The notes: generated by a model from the letters alone, not told the origin. DNA of 34,200 nucleotides from Bacillota bacterium (GCA_021792935.1 JAJYTS010000012.1:1-34200); one strand, 5' to 3'. Shown: positions 14,715-23,194, counted from the stretch's first letter. Numbers and translations are program-made.

Positions 14715-15496
14715 GCGCTTTTACGCAAGCGATTCCGCGTTGGTCGCAAGGAACGGTAATGGTGTTTCGCCGCGATTTTTTGGCATGGGTCAAGTACTAT
14801 AAATCATCCGTGATTTTGAACTTTGGCGAGCCTCTGACAAACTTGCTGGCGCTAGGGTTTGGTCTTGGCACTTATGTGGCGACGATGGCCGGCGTTCCCT
14901 TTATTGATTTTATTGGTCCCGGCTTACTGGCGGTTACGGCCATGAATGCGGTCACCTTTGACATGGCCTTTGAGGGCTATGACCGTTTGAATGAGAATGG
15001 AATTTATCAATCCATGATTACGGCACCGTTGACGGTGGGACAAATTGTGGCGGGAGAATATATATGGGAGGGACTTCGAAGTCTGTTATACGGCGTGGTA
15101 TTTGTCGTGGTGTTGGCTGCCTTAGGCTTAGTCAAATCGTGGTGGGCACTGCTGTTGCCCTTGCCATTAGTGGTAACGGGGGTCCTGTTTGCGGCGCCAG
15201 CCCTTTGGGTCGCCTGCCGCGCCAAAAACCATGAGCAACTCTTTTATTACTTTACCTTGGTCATTACCCCTATGTACTTATTTTCGGGGGTGTTTTTCCC
15301 GATTACCCATCTGCCGCCCCTAGTGCGGGACGCCATAGCGATTACACCCCTTTTTCATGCCGTCAATATTATGCGCGCCATGGTGTTGGGTCACTTTTAT
15401 CGAGGACTCTGGTGGGACGCTCTATGGATGTTGGGATACGTCGCGATCTTGGGGTTTCTACCGGTGCGATCTCTGGCCCGTCGCCTGGCTGACTAG
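14711..15496 (+). CDS. ABC-2 type permease (NodJ/DrrB type)
   Basis: A 261-residue integral membrane protein with six hydrophobic segments, the membrane partner of the preceding ATPase. The ABC-2 signature region is YYFTLVITPMYLFSGVFFPITHLPPLVRDAIAITPLFHAV, and the N-terminal VFRRDFLAWVKYYKSS is the typical interface helix. TTG 14711 overlaps the ATPase stop (TTGA), so translation is coupled. The two genes make a complete two-component exporter, working as a dimer of each. Confidence 0.9.
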   Translation: MSAFTQAIPRWSQGTVMVFRRDFLAWVKYYKSSVILNFGEPLTNLLALGFGLGTYVATMAGVPFIDFIGPGLLAVTAMNAVTFDMAFEGYDRLNENGIYQSMITAPLTVGQIVAGEYIWEGLRSLLYGVVFVVVLAALGLVKSWWALLLPLPLVVTGVLFAAPALWVACRAKNHEQLFYYFTLVITPMYLFSGVFFPITHLPPLVRDAIAITPLFHAVNIMRAMVLGHFYRGLWWDALWMLGYVAILGFLPVRSLARRLAD

Positions 15497-15504
15497 GGGG
15501 GTAG

Positions 15505-15527
15505 CGCCAGCAATATTGGTGCTGGCG
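15505..15527 (+). terminator. Hairpin after the ABC permease, no T-run
   Basis: CGCCAGC (15505-15511) and GCTGGCG (15521-15527) form a perfect 7-bp stem with a 9-base loop, beginning 9 bases after the permease stop. The following bases are G-rich, so termination would be weak or factor-dependent. Confidence 0.45.
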
Positions 15528-15693
15528 GTGGGTGGTCTATGTCATTATCCATAGGGGCTGCTAGAGGCGAGTGTTTCTGAGGAGACCATTCTCTAAAGTT
15601 AAAATGTCTGCGTAACACGTGGAATATTGAGGCCGTTACGGGCCGGACTACCCGGCGAACGCTATGTTGTTTAAGGAAACGGAGGATCATTTC

Positions 15694-16161
15694 GTGAAGT
15701 CGTCCAGTGATTTTTTTGAATCCGCCCCGGATATTGAGGATCGAATCCAGTCCAGCTTCGCTAAGCAAACCGTAATGAACCTGATTGGCGCGCGGCTAAC
15801 CAAAGCCCTGCCCGGCGACGTTGAGATTATTCTTCCTTTTCGTCATGATCTGACCCAACAGCACGGTTTCCTCCATGCGGGTATTATCACCACCATCGTG
15901 GACAGCGCCTGCGGGTACGCGGCCTTGGGTCTGATGCCAGCTGGCGCTTCGGTCCTCACCGTGGAATTTAAGGTGAATCTGCTTGCCCCGGCTAAGGGAG
16001 AAAGATTCCTGGCTCGCGGAAGCGTGGTTAAATCCGGCCGGACCATTACCGTTTGCGCGGGCGAGGTATTTGCTCTTGGGTCAGACCAACCCCAGTTGAT
16101 CGCCACGATGTCGGCGACGATGATGATGCTTCAAGGTCGTCCCGGCATTGCTGAGGGCTAG
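15694..16161 (+). CDS. PaaI-like hot-dog thioesterase
   Basis: A 155-residue acyl-CoA thioesterase of the PaaI/YdiI hot-dog group, cleaving aryl- or acyl-CoA thioesters. The active-site helix appears as QQHGFLHAGIITTIVDSACGYAAL (HGG-type motif with H-A-G, then an acidic Asp), and SVLTVEFKVNLLAPAKGERFLARGSVVKSGRTITV gives the central strands. The start is GTG 15694, eight bases after GGAGG (15681-15685). PaaI removes dead-end CoA esters in phenylacetate degradation; the paaABCD genes lie 4 kb away but on the other strand, so that link is only suggestive. Confidence 0.88.
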   Translation: MKSSSDFFESAPDIEDRIQSSFAKQTVMNLIGARLTKALPGDVEIILPFRHDLTQQHGFLHAGIITTIVDSACGYAALGLMPAGASVLTVEFKVNLLAPAKGERFLARGSVVKSGRTITVCAGEVFALGSDQPQLIATMSATMMMLQGRPGIAEG

Positions 16162-16553
16162 GAACGTCGAAAGTGTTGTTGGTGAAATTGGGATTCCCGA
16201 CGACACGTCAAGACGAGCACTCCGCTGGATTGGGCCGTGGGGAAACACATTATTCCCTCGGGTTCTGACAATGGTCCTTATTGGCAGCCCGACAAGCTTT
16301 AATGCCCCAACTCTAATCAATGCCGGCTAGAGTGAGATTATTTCAAGTAATCAAAGCGGGTACAGAGATCGTTCCCCCGCTGGAGACTTGGCAGGGGAAT
16401 ACGAATCCGTTTTGGGTCCGCCTTATAGGGCTCGCCGCACGAAGAGTATCAAATCCAGTCCATCGCTATCTAGGGCCAGGCATGTACGGGAAACCGCGAA
16501 CTGGCAAGTTCATTGTCCCCACTTGAGTTGGCGACTCCGTCCCAAGAAACCAT
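16162..16553. other. Non-coding stretch, nothing recognised
   Basis: The open frames at 16148-16330, 16320-16526 and 16388-16594 show no family features. No repeats or promoters stand out apart from the palindrome at its right end. Confidence 0.4.
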
Positions 16554-16580
16554 CACGCTCCGGTCCCGGACCAGAGCGTG
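16554..16580 (-). terminator. 27-bp palindrome downstream of the isochorismatase-like gene
   Basis: Arms 16554-16566 and 16568-16580 are complementary except for one mismatch (C16561/A16573), centred on 16567. It lies 17 bases after the minus-strand stop at 16597. The bases after it on that strand (ATGGTTTCTT) are only partly T-rich, so a terminator role is likely but not certain. Confidence 0.5.
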
Positions 16581-16596
16581 CCGCGTCGAAGTGATG

Positions 16597-17181
16597 TTAC
16601 TGGGATAGAGCGCGTAAGACCTCTTGGGTTGAACGAACTCGGCCAATGCGGGCCAACACATGATTGACGGAAAAGGAGTGCGCTTCGAGAGAAAGGTCGG
16701 AGCACGCGTCTTCCACGAAAATTTGTTGGTATCCGCGCTCGTAGGCGTCCCGAGCCGTGCTTTCCACGCCTATGTTGGTGGCGATGCCGCAAAGGATGAT
16801 GGTGTCGATTCCCCGGCGTCGGAACTGTAAGTCCAGGTCGGTTCCGTAGAAAGCACCCCACTGCCGCTTGCGCACAATGTGGTCGCCTTGTTGAGGCTCC
16901 ATCTCGGGAACAAATTGATCCCAACCAGCGGGAGGGGTACCGGATCGCATGGGGGCATTGTCGGCAAGCGGGCGCAGGGCATCTTTGCCATCGGGTGAAG
17001 GGCCAACGTGAACCAGTACCACGAATCCACCCGCCTGGCGCAGTGCCGCCGCGACCTGAGCTGTGTGCCGAATTACGTCCGCCGCGGAGTAGGGGGCTGT
17101 CGGCATTCCCGTAATCCCTTTTTGTAAGTCGATAACGATTAGCGCGGTTTTTTGCGGGTTAAGTTCCAAGTTGCCTTCCAT
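16597..17181 (-). CDS. Isochorismatase-family cysteine hydrolase
   Basis: A 194-residue cysteine hydrolase of the isochorismatase superfamily (nicotinamidase, YcaC, carbamoylase types). The triad can be placed: Asp18 in LIVIDLQ, Lys in HIVRKRQWGAFYGTDLD and Cys in TIILCGIATNIGVESTARDAYERGY. The pattern GIATNxGVExTARdAyerGY is shared with hydrolases of unknown substrate that hit the isochorismatase family. ATG 17181 follows GGAGG (17194-17190) by 8 bases. It stands alone, divergent from the MMPL gene across a long spacer; a palindrome follows its stop. Confidence 0.9.
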   Translation of the reverse strand: MEGNLELNPQKTALIVIDLQKGITGMPTAPYSAADVIRHTAQVAAALRQAGGFVVLVHVGPSPDGKDALRPLADNAPMRSGTPPAGWDQFVPEMEPQQGDHIVRKRQWGAFYGTDLDLQFRRRGIDTIILCGIATNIGVESTARDAYERGYQQIFVEDACSDLSLEAHSFSVNHVLARIGRVRSTQEVLRALSQ

Positions 17182-17194
17182 GAACACCGCCTCC

Positions 17195-17598
17195 AGTGCG
17201 ATAAGGATGTAAGCCTCTTAACTATAGCAAAATAGCATCTCTCCCTCGCGGAAATTATAATTACCGCCCGCGAATGGGCGCCCGGCCAAATGCGGTTCGT
17301 TGTTTCCTGCCTAAAGCAGCATGGTTATGATGCGAGCGGGGGAGGGAAGAAGCGGGAGCGGGATGTGGGCCCCAACGCGTGTGCCGCCGTTGTCATTCAA
17401 CATGATGACGCAAGGTTGCCACAAACGCCCTAAGGCTTGGGCAGCCGCGCCAATATTGGCACTTGATAATTAGGGGGTGTGTCCGTTACCCAATACGGAT
17501 AGCCAATATGAATTCCGATATTGCCACAAACTGGGTCCACGCCGAGAGCTTGTGTATACCGTGGTAGGGATTAGGGGGAGCCCATCGCCCGCTGTCTC
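17195..17598. promoter_or_regulatory. Divergent spacer with CAATATTG-type inverted repeats
   Basis: The spacer between the isochorismatase-like and MMPL genes has no protein. It contains a perfect 12-bp palindrome GCCAATATTGGC (17449-17460) and a spaced version, CAATAT (17504-17509) and ATATTG (17518-17523) eight bases apart, both flanked by GC/CC. These look like two binding sites of one dimeric regulator. A separate TCCGT/ACGGA pair lies at 17482-17499. Confidence 0.45.
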
Positions 17599-17604
17599 AT
17601 GAGT

Positions 17605-17610
17605 TATAAT
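17605..17610 (+). promoter_or_regulatory. Consensus -10 box before the MMPL gene
   Basis: A perfect TATAAT is followed 43 bases later by ATG 17653. No recognisable -35 stands 16-18 bases upstream. It lies inside the alternative longer reading frame from ATG 17599, which argues for the shorter start. Confidence 0.4.
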
Positions 17611-17652
17611 ACGGTGACGGCAAACTTAAGGTGGAAAGAGGCGGTCGGCAGA

Positions 17653-19773
17653 ATGATTCGGAGGTGGGCGCGCTTTTCCGTGCGACACCGGCGATTGGTG
17701 TTGTTATTGTGGCTAGTTCTTGTTTTAACCACGTTGCCATTGGCCCTTGGCGTCACGAAGCATTTAACTCCTAACGGGTTTGAAACTCCGCATAGCCAGG
17801 TGCAATGGGCAACCAATGTCGTGAGCGGAATATCGGTTCCACCTACTCCCGAACCGCTTCTCATTCAACATCTGTCCTTATCGCGAACACGGGGACTAGG
17901 TCAAGGGCTAGGAATTTCCGCGACAGCCTTTCATCGGGTAGGCCCTCATAATGTTCTCTTTGTTCCGCCGCCGTCCGTTACTCTTGCTCAGTCTCATCAA
18001 TTGCGGCACACCATTTCCCGCGCGAGCGGGACTACGAAAGATGTCTCGCAATTTGCCATTGGGGACCTTGTCACCCACGATGCCACCAAGACGCTGACGC
18101 AAAGCGGCATTTTAGCCATGCCGATTTTAGCGTTGCTTTTACTATTTGTGTTTGGTTCGGTCATGGCCATGAGTCTTCCCTTGATTATGGCTTTGGCGGG
18201 ATCTGAGGTTGCGTTGGCCGCGGTTAGTCTAATTTCGCGGCATATGCAGCTTTCCGTCTTTCTCACAGACATCGTGAGTTTTTTGGCTTTGGGTGTCGGG
18301 GTCGATTACGCACTCTTCATTAGCACCCGCTTTCGGCAGAACCTGGATGACGGTCGCGATGTGGAAAGCGCGGTGGTGGATAGCATGAGCCACGCCGGGC
18401 GATCGGTGTTGTATTCGGGAATTGCGGTTGCCCTGGCAGTGGCCACCTTGGTGTTTGGCAGCAACGCCTATTGGCGGGGACTCGCCGTGGGGGGAGCCGT
18501 GGCTATATTTGCCGTATTGTTGGCCACCCACACGCTTCTGCCCGCGATTATGGGGCTCATTGGCGAACGCGTGCATTGGGGACGGGTAAAACGTATTGAT
18601 TTTCATCTGTGGAAATCCCTGGCCGGTTGGGTGACACGCTACCCCGCTTGGTCAGTGGCCGTTAGTCTGTTGATTTTGCTTCCCTTCGCGACGCTTGCCC
18701 CAAAAATACAGATGACAACTCCGGCAAATTTAGCCACGATGCTCCCGCGCTCTGACCCCTTGCGTCAAGCGGTGGAGGCGCAGCAAAAAGTGCAGGGAGC
18801 GGGTGCCATCGCGCCCATTGCCGTCGCGGTGCGTCTGCCGACTTCCTTGACTAAACCTCAAAGTTGGACCGCTATCGCGCGGTTGACTCGGCATCTGCAA
18901 GAGACGAAAGACGTGGCGTCGGTCGGTTCGCCAACTCTTATGCACATCCCCGACGCGGAACTATCCGTGGCCGTGTCCAAGCCCCGGTTGGCGCCTGAGT
19001 CGCTACAAAAGGCCTTGCGGCAGTTTGTATCCCCTCACGACATGCGGACTTTAGTGGTATACGTGGTGGCTAAGAGTGGGCCTAATAATTCCCGCACCGA
19101 CGCTTTGGTCGGACACATCGATTCGCATCTGTCCCAATGGCTGCCACCAGGTTCACGGGCGTATTGTGGCGGGTTAGTTCCGGTGTTGCGTAGTTTTAAT
19201 CAAACCACACAAAGTCGCATTCCGCTTATTATCGCTTCCGCCCTGGCAGTCGCCTTGGTGGTGCTGAGCGCGGCCACCGGTTCAGGTTTGCAAGCGTTTC
19301 TCGGGGTTATTTTTGACGGGCTGGTGGCATTATCTACGGCGGGATTTATGGTGTTTGTGGATCATCATCAATTATTGGGATTTGAGCGCCAACCGCTGGA
19401 CTCTTCTATTACCCCCTTGATTTTTGTGCTGTTGTTCGGATTATCGATGGATTACGAGGTTATTTTGCTGCATCGCATCCAGGAACGGACCGCCCATACC
19501 ACTTCCATGCGTGAAGCCGTGGAACATGGAGTCGCCACCACTGGATCCATGATTACCGGGGCGGGAATGATAATGGTGGTGGTTTTCCTGGCCCTGCTAA
19601 TAAGCCCGCTACAAATAATGAAAACCCTGGGAGTAGGATTATCCTTCGCGGTGCTGGCCGATACGTGGATTGTTCGTTCGCTGCTGGTGCCTAGTACCAC
19701 CGTCCTATTTGGCCGCTATGGCTTTTGGCCGTGGCGAATGAAGAGCGCGCGCGGTCAAACGCTTATCCCTTAG
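17653..19773 (+). CDS. MMPL-family membrane transporter
   Basis: A 706-residue RND-superfamily transporter of the MMPL group (YdfJ/MmpL-like), which moves lipids or drugs. It has the duplicated RND layout: an N-terminal membrane segment, a periplasm-facing or extracellular domain, and two blocks of about five segments. The first block holds LALGVGVDYALFISTRFRQNLDDG and the second LLFGLSMDYEVILLHRIQERTAH, the paired D-Y motifs of the proton relay. The basic end VRHRRLVLLLWLVLVL is the usual N-terminus. ATG 17653 follows GGAAAGAGGCGG; a longer frame begins at ATG 17599 but would overlap a TATAAT box. The upstream spacer has operator-like repeats. The substrate is unknown. Confidence 0.92.
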   Translation: MIRRWARFSVRHRRLVLLLWLVLVLTTLPLALGVTKHLTPNGFETPHSQVQWATNVVSGISVPPTPEPLLIQHLSLSRTRGLGQGLGISATAFHRVGPHNVLFVPPPSVTLAQSHQLRHTISRASGTTKDVSQFAIGDLVTHDATKTLTQSGILAMPILALLLLFVFGSVMAMSLPLIMALAGSEVALAAVSLISRHMQLSVFLTDIVSFLALGVGVDYALFISTRFRQNLDDGRDVESAVVDSMSHAGRSVLYSGIAVALAVATLVFGSNAYWRGLAVGGAVAIFAVLLATHTLLPAIMGLIGERVHWGRVKRIDFHLWKSLAGWVTRYPAWSVAVSLLILLPFATLAPKIQMTTPANLATMLPRSDPLRQAVEAQQKVQGAGAIAPIAVAVRLPTSLTKPQSWTAIARLTRHLQETKDVASVGSPTLMHIPDAELSVAVSKPRLAPESLQKALRQFVSPHDMRTLVVYVVAKSGPNNSRTDALVGHIDSHLSQWLPPGSRAYCGGLVPVLRSFNQTTQSRIPLIIASALAVALVVLSAATGSGLQAFLGVIFDGLVALSTAGFMVFVDHHQLLGFERQPLDSSITPLIFVLLFGLSMDYEVILLHRIQERTAHTTSMREAVEHGVATTGSMITGAGMIMVVVFLALLISPLQIMKTLGVGLSFAVLADTWIVRSLLVPSTTVLFGRYGFWPWRMKSARGQTLIP

Positions 19774-20036
19774 CCGTGCGCCGCATCCCGGCTTGAGTAG
19801 ATTCTCTTTGTCGTTGGTTTAGAGGGCCTCTAACAATTCAGCCTCAAGGTGGCTCCCACATCGTGGGGGTCTTATTCGGGGGCCGCCCAACAGGGGGTTG
19901 AGAAAGGTCATGTGGGTAAGAAAATCCCGTGCCAGTTTTTTCACGCCGTACCGGGCCCACACCAACCGTCCGCAGAATATGGCCCCGGTATGGGTGTATC
20001 TTCGCCACGCTGCAGTGACGGTCTTAAGACAAAGGA
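19774..20036. other. Spacer between convergent MMPL and paaD genes
   Basis: No gene is recognised. A CCCAC-ATC-GTGGG hairpin at 19854-19866 may end the MMPL transcript. A minus-strand open frame (19819-20208) overlaps the paa terminator and the end of paaD and has no family features. Confidence 0.4.
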
Positions 20037-20067
20037 AGGGCTCCCGCCTTCCAGTGACAGGAGCCCT
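20037..20067 (-). terminator. Intrinsic terminator of the paa operon
   Basis: AGGGCTCC (20067-20060 read on minus) pairs over 8 bases with GGAGCCCT (20044-20037), and a T-rich tail TTCCTTTGTCTT follows on the minus strand. It begins 21 bases after the paaD stop. Confidence 0.7.
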
Positions 20068-20087
20068 GGCAATGAATGATATGCCGG

Positions 20088-20531
20088 TTAAACCTTTTTC
20101 CAGGCCTCGAATGGTTGCTGGCAACTCTCGCAATAAAAGATCGATCGGCAGAGGGTTGACCCAAATTGACTGCTGCGATGGGTGTCGGTGGATCCGCACA
20201 TGGGACACTCGACCAAATCGGAATGCAGTTGGGGTGGCGCGATGCCAGACACCCGTAGTTTTTCCCGTCCTTCGTCGGTCAAATCCTCCTGGGACCAGAT
20301 GCGGGTCATATCATAGTGCACATGAGAGGCGAGAGGCTTTAGCGCCCGCTGCACCCGCATCTTCATCCAGTCAAGACCGGGACAGCCGATAAAGGTGGGC
20401 TTTAGCGTGACGTCCGCCTCATCACCATCGAGGGAGAACTCAACAACCATGCCGAGGTCCACAATGCTTACGCCGGGCATCTCGGGGTCATCGACGGTCT
20501 TGAGTCGTTCCCACAATTCCTCTTGGGTCAT
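20088..20531 (-). CDS. paaD: Phenylacetyl-CoA epoxidase subunit PaaD
   Basis: PaaD (also called PaaJ) is a maturation or iron-delivery factor of the phenylacetyl-CoA 1,2-epoxidase complex. The first 90 residues are a MIP18/DUF59 domain (VDDPEMPGVSIVDLGMVVEF, LKPTFIGCPGLDWM with the conserved Cys). The C-terminus is the zinc ribbon specific to PaaD: CPMCGST, then FGSTLCRSIFYCESCQQPFEAWK. The length of 147 is slightly below the E. coli protein. ATG 20531 lies 15 bases after paaC. It is the last gene of the operon, followed by an intrinsic terminator. Confidence 0.95.
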   Translation of the reverse strand: MTQEELWERLKTVDDPEMPGVSIVDLGMVVEFSLDGDEADVTLKPTFIGCPGLDWMKMRVQRALKPLASHVHYDMTRIWSQEDLTDEGREKLRVSGIAPPQLHSDLVECPMCGSTDTHRSSQFGSTLCRSIFYCESCQQPFEAWKKV

Positions 20532-20546
20532 CCTATGCCGCCTCCT

Positions 20547-21320
20547 TTACCACGCGGACGCTGGGGCGATGGTGCGCACGGAGCGCATTTCCGTTAGGAG
20601 AGCTTCCAGCTCGGCGGAATTGTCATGATGGCGTGCTTCGCGACGGGCGGGTCCAATATCACCCGGCCAAGACAATCCCCATTTGTGGAAGTCTTGGCGC
20701 ACAGTGGCTTCAAATTGACCGCGCATGGCGCTGGGCGCCAGCACACCTGCATCCCAAACCACCCAATGCTCATCGGGACCTGTCCATTCGAAAAGGTCGG
20801 GAAGGAGGGGCCAGACATCGGCCACCGCTTCATTAAGATACCCGAAGCTTTCGGAGCCGCCATACGCCATCGCTGCCATGACCGATCGTTGGTGGGCAAC
20901 ATGATAAACCTCTTCACGGTCCATTTTGCGAAGAGCGGCCACCAACGGTGGATAAGGGACGTGAGAGAGGGCGCTGCGGCGAATTTGGTCAAACACTTCG
21001 TAAAAATAGCGGCGGACTGACCACTCTGCCCAACCTTGCCGGGGCCTAGTGGTAAGCGCGGCATGATGCCAGTGGCTTGCGTCGCGCGAAAAAATGCGTT
21101 CATCAGCGGATGGTTGACCTAACTCCTCCAATAACTCGTAGAGGAGTTTGGCATGCCCCATTTCGTCCTGGCTGGTAGAGCTCAGGGCCAAATCCTCTTC
21201 CAGATCGGGAGCCAAGGCGAGCCATTCCGAACCTCGATGGCCGATCATCCACTCGTCGTCGGCCATGGGGATGAGCAAATGTTCTAAACTGCTTACTTGA
21301 TCATGGGTTGGACGTTCCAT
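20547..21320 (-). CDS. paaC: Phenylacetyl-CoA epoxidase subunit PaaC
   Basis: PaaC is the structural, inactive ferritin-like partner of PaaA in the phenylacetyl-CoA epoxidase core. The protein is a 257-residue helical bundle. It shows LALSSTSQDEMGHAKLLYELLEELG and MDREEVYHVAHQRSVMA, positions where PaaA-like proteins bind iron. The N-terminal DEWMIGHRGSEWLALAPDLEEDLAL is typical of PaaC. It lies 15 bases downstream of the paaB stop. Together with paaA and paaB it gives the oxygenase that opens the route to ring cleavage of phenylacetyl-CoA. Confidence 0.95.
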   Translation of the reverse strand: MERPTHDQVSSLEHLLIPMADDEWMIGHRGSEWLALAPDLEEDLALSSTSQDEMGHAKLLYELLEELGQPSADERIFSRDASHWHHAALTTRPRQGWAEWSVRRYFYEVFDQIRRSALSHVPYPPLVAALRKMDREEVYHVAHQRSVMAAMAYGGSESFGYLNEAVADVWPLLPDLFEWTGPDEHWVVWDAGVLAPSAMRGQFEATVRQDFHKWGLSWPGDIGPARREARHHDNSAELEALLTEMRSVRTIAPASAW

Positions 21321-21335
21321 GTATTAACCCCCCGA

Positions 21336-21668
21336 TTATTGTGCCGTCATGTTTTCCGATTCGCTAGGATGAAGCGCCTTCATCTTCTTCCACATGAGGC
21401 TATTGTCATAGCCGCTGGTTAGCCGATAGCCTTTGTCCTCACGGACTGGCGGAAGAGTTTCCGGGAAATTTCGAGCATGGAGAATTTGGTCCTGGGGAAC
21501 GACCCAGATGTCGAAGGCCGCGTCACGCCTAAAATAGGCTTCGCGAGCCATTTCCAAGGCGTCTTTGGCCGATGATGCGCGAACGCTGCCGACGTGAGTG
21601 GCAAAGCTTAGCGCTTCGGCTTGCGTGAAAATCTCATAAACCGGAACATCCTTAATATCTGCCGACAT
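21336..21668 (-). CDS. paaB: Phenylacetyl-CoA epoxidase subunit PaaB
   Basis: PaaB is a small bridging subunit of the phenylacetyl-CoA epoxidase. The 110-residue protein has VPVYEIFTQAEALSFATHVGSVRASSAKDALEMAREAYFRRD, followed by IWVVPQDQI, both characteristic of PaaB. It has a C-terminal stretch (KMKALHPSESENMTAQ) slightly longer than the E. coli form. GGAGGTGC precedes ATG 21668. It is 24 bases after paaA. Confidence 0.94.
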   Translation of the reverse strand: MSADIKDVPVYEIFTQAEALSFATHVGSVRASSAKDALEMAREAYFRRDAAFDIWVVPQDQILHARNFPETLPPVREDKGYRLTSGYDNSLMWKKMKALHPSESENMTAQ

Positions 21669-21692
21669 TGGAGCACCTCCTGGATTTATTGG

Positions 21693-22637
21693 TTACGCGC
21701 CAACCGAGGCGTCAACTTCAACTGCGCGCATGCGTGCCTCACGAAACCACCGCAAGTCGTTGTGAGCCTGCCGGCGTAGTGCGATGCGTTCTTGTGATTT
21801 GGGACCGACGTTGTTGTACACTACGTTGGAGTACCATTCCCAGTCAGGATCGGTGTATGACCATACTCCGGTGTCTGGATCCTGCTTGGCGGCTGGGTCG
21901 GGAACCTTTAAACCGAGGGTCTTAATGCGGGGGATATAGCGGTTAATAAACTTTTGCCGCAATTCTTCATTAGTTTGCGACCGAATGCGGTAATACATCA
22001 TACGCTGAGAACCCTTGCCCATCTCACGAGGGCCAAAGAAGAACATCATGGTTGGCCACCAGCGATCGATAGCGCCTTGCAGCATTTCACGCTGTTCCTC
22101 TGTTCCGGATGCCAGAGCCAGGATAATCGCCTCGCCATACTGCATGTGGAAGCTTTCCTCCGCCACGATGCGCTTCAGCATGCGGCCATACGGGGCATAA
22201 GAGCTGGTGAGCAGGGAAGTTTGGGTAACGATAGCGCCTCCGTCAACCAGAAAGCTCACAACGCCAGCATCAGCCCACGTAGGCGCCGCCATATGAAACA
22301 CATTGTGAAACTTTACGCGCCCTTCAATGACATCGCTCATGAGGATTTCACGTCCGCGATTATAGGGGCGGCTAAGGTCTTCGGCTAAGCGCATGAGTAT
22401 TTGACCATGCCCAATCTCGTCCTGGATTTTCGCGTTTAACGCCAGCTTACGCTCAATGGTAGGAGCCTTGGTGACCCACTCCCGCTCCGGGTAGGCGCCC
22501 ATAATTTCACTAATCCCGTGCATGTGGATTTGCTTAATTAAGAGCTTGCGGTACTCCTCAGGCATCCAATCTGTCGCCTCGATAAGCTCTCCGGCCTCGA
22601 TGCGCTCCATGAAGCGTGTTTCCGCCGCTTCAGACAT
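21693..22637 (-). CDS. paaA: Phenylacetyl-CoA epoxidase catalytic subunit PaaA
   Basis: PaaA is the di-iron catalytic subunit that inserts one oxygen atom into the aromatic ring of phenylacetyl-CoA to give the 1,2-epoxide. In this 314-residue protein the iron-ligand helices are KIQDEIGHGQILMRLAEDL and RIVAEESFHMQYGEAII (the E-x-x-H type pairs). TNEELRQKFINRYIPRIKTLGL and DPDWEWYSNVVYN are further family marks. ATG 22637 follows GGAGGG at good spacing; the open frame runs on to 22760 through the promoter and is rejected. It is first of paaABCD. No PaaE reductase, PaaG, PaaZ or PaaK is in the window, so the electron donor must be encoded elsewhere. Confidence 0.96.
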   Translation of the reverse strand: MSEAAETRFMERIEAGELIEATDWMPEEYRKLLIKQIHMHGISEIMGAYPEREWVTKAPTIERKLALNAKIQDEIGHGQILMRLAEDLSRPYNRGREILMSDVIEGRVKFHNVFHMAAPTWADAGVVSFLVDGGAIVTQTSLLTSSYAPYGRMLKRIVAEESFHMQYGEAIILALASGTEEQREMLQGAIDRWWPTMMFFFGPREMGKGSQRMMYYRIRSQTNEELRQKFINRYIPRIKTLGLKVPDPAAKQDPDTGVWSYTDPDWEWYSNVVYNNVGPKSQERIALRRQAHNDLRWFREARMRAVEVDASVGA

Positions 22638-22652
22638 CGCCATCCCTCCAAT

Positions 22653-22676
22653 ACAAGCGCTTGCTTGTTTATTATA
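22653..22676 (-). promoter_or_regulatory. paa promoter -10 and inverted-repeat operator
   Basis: On the minus strand a perfect TATAAT (22676-22671) is followed at once by ACAAGC-N4-GCTTGT (22668-22653), a 6-bp inverted repeat covering the expected transcription start. This is where a PaaR/TetR-type repressor would act. The -35 is unclear. GGAGGG and the paaA ATG follow. Confidence 0.55.
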
Positions 22677-22679
22677 TAA

Positions 22680-23178
22680 TATCTTTAACGCTTTTACGGA
22701 AGAAATGCAAGAGCCAATCTCGTCTTTATCGTCGAAAAATTTTTGCAGGGAAGTGGGCAAGGGACGGCCTAATCCCTTGAAAACTGGTGGTTTTCGCGTC
22801 TTACGGCTTAGAGCCCGCAGAAACTATCTCGCTCAAGGATGCAAAAACTTTACGAAATACGTGAATATTATGGTCGCGCATTTCCTTTCCCGCCGATTCC
22901 GGGGGAGGTCAAGCGGTAGCCAGGTGCTATGGTGGCTGTCATCGCCGGACTTCCGCCATCAATGTGTGGGGTTCAGACTGATCGGGACCGTCATCGGGTC
23001 GTGGGCCATGACGAGTCGCGCACCACGGGGCTTGGCGCGACCGGTCATCGATGATGGGGAGCCTTGGAACAAAGACGGTTCCGACGTTGTTGGCGGGGCG
23101 CTTTTTGCATGAGCGGGGATGGGTGAGGATACGCTAATGGGTAGGGAGAGCGGGCTTGCGTCTCGCGTGGACCAGGTT
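22680..23178. other. Long spacer between paaA and the DUF2249 operon
   Basis: Divergent spacer. A plus-strand frame (22522-23112) runs through it but overlaps the paaA start and promoter, and it has no family features. I see no RNA gene or repeat. The right end carries the CRP-type site of the next operon. Confidence 0.4.
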
Positions 23179-23194
23179 CGTGATCACGATCACA
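23179..23194 (+). promoter_or_regulatory. CRP-type site 1, upstream of the DUF2249-membrane operon
   Basis: CGTGA-TCACGA-TCACA matches TGTGA-N6-TCACA in 9 of 10 defined bases. A -10-like TACACT begins 20 bases later (23215-23220), the geometry of a class II CRP-activated promoter. Confidence 0.55.

Noticed and set aside
19819-20208. 129-residue minus-strand frame after paaD
   Set aside because: It overlaps the end of paaD and the intrinsic terminator, with irregular composition and no recognised motif.
22522-23112. 196-residue plus-strand open frame
   Set aside because: It overlaps the start and promoter of paaA on the opposite strand and shows no family features or credible ribosome site.
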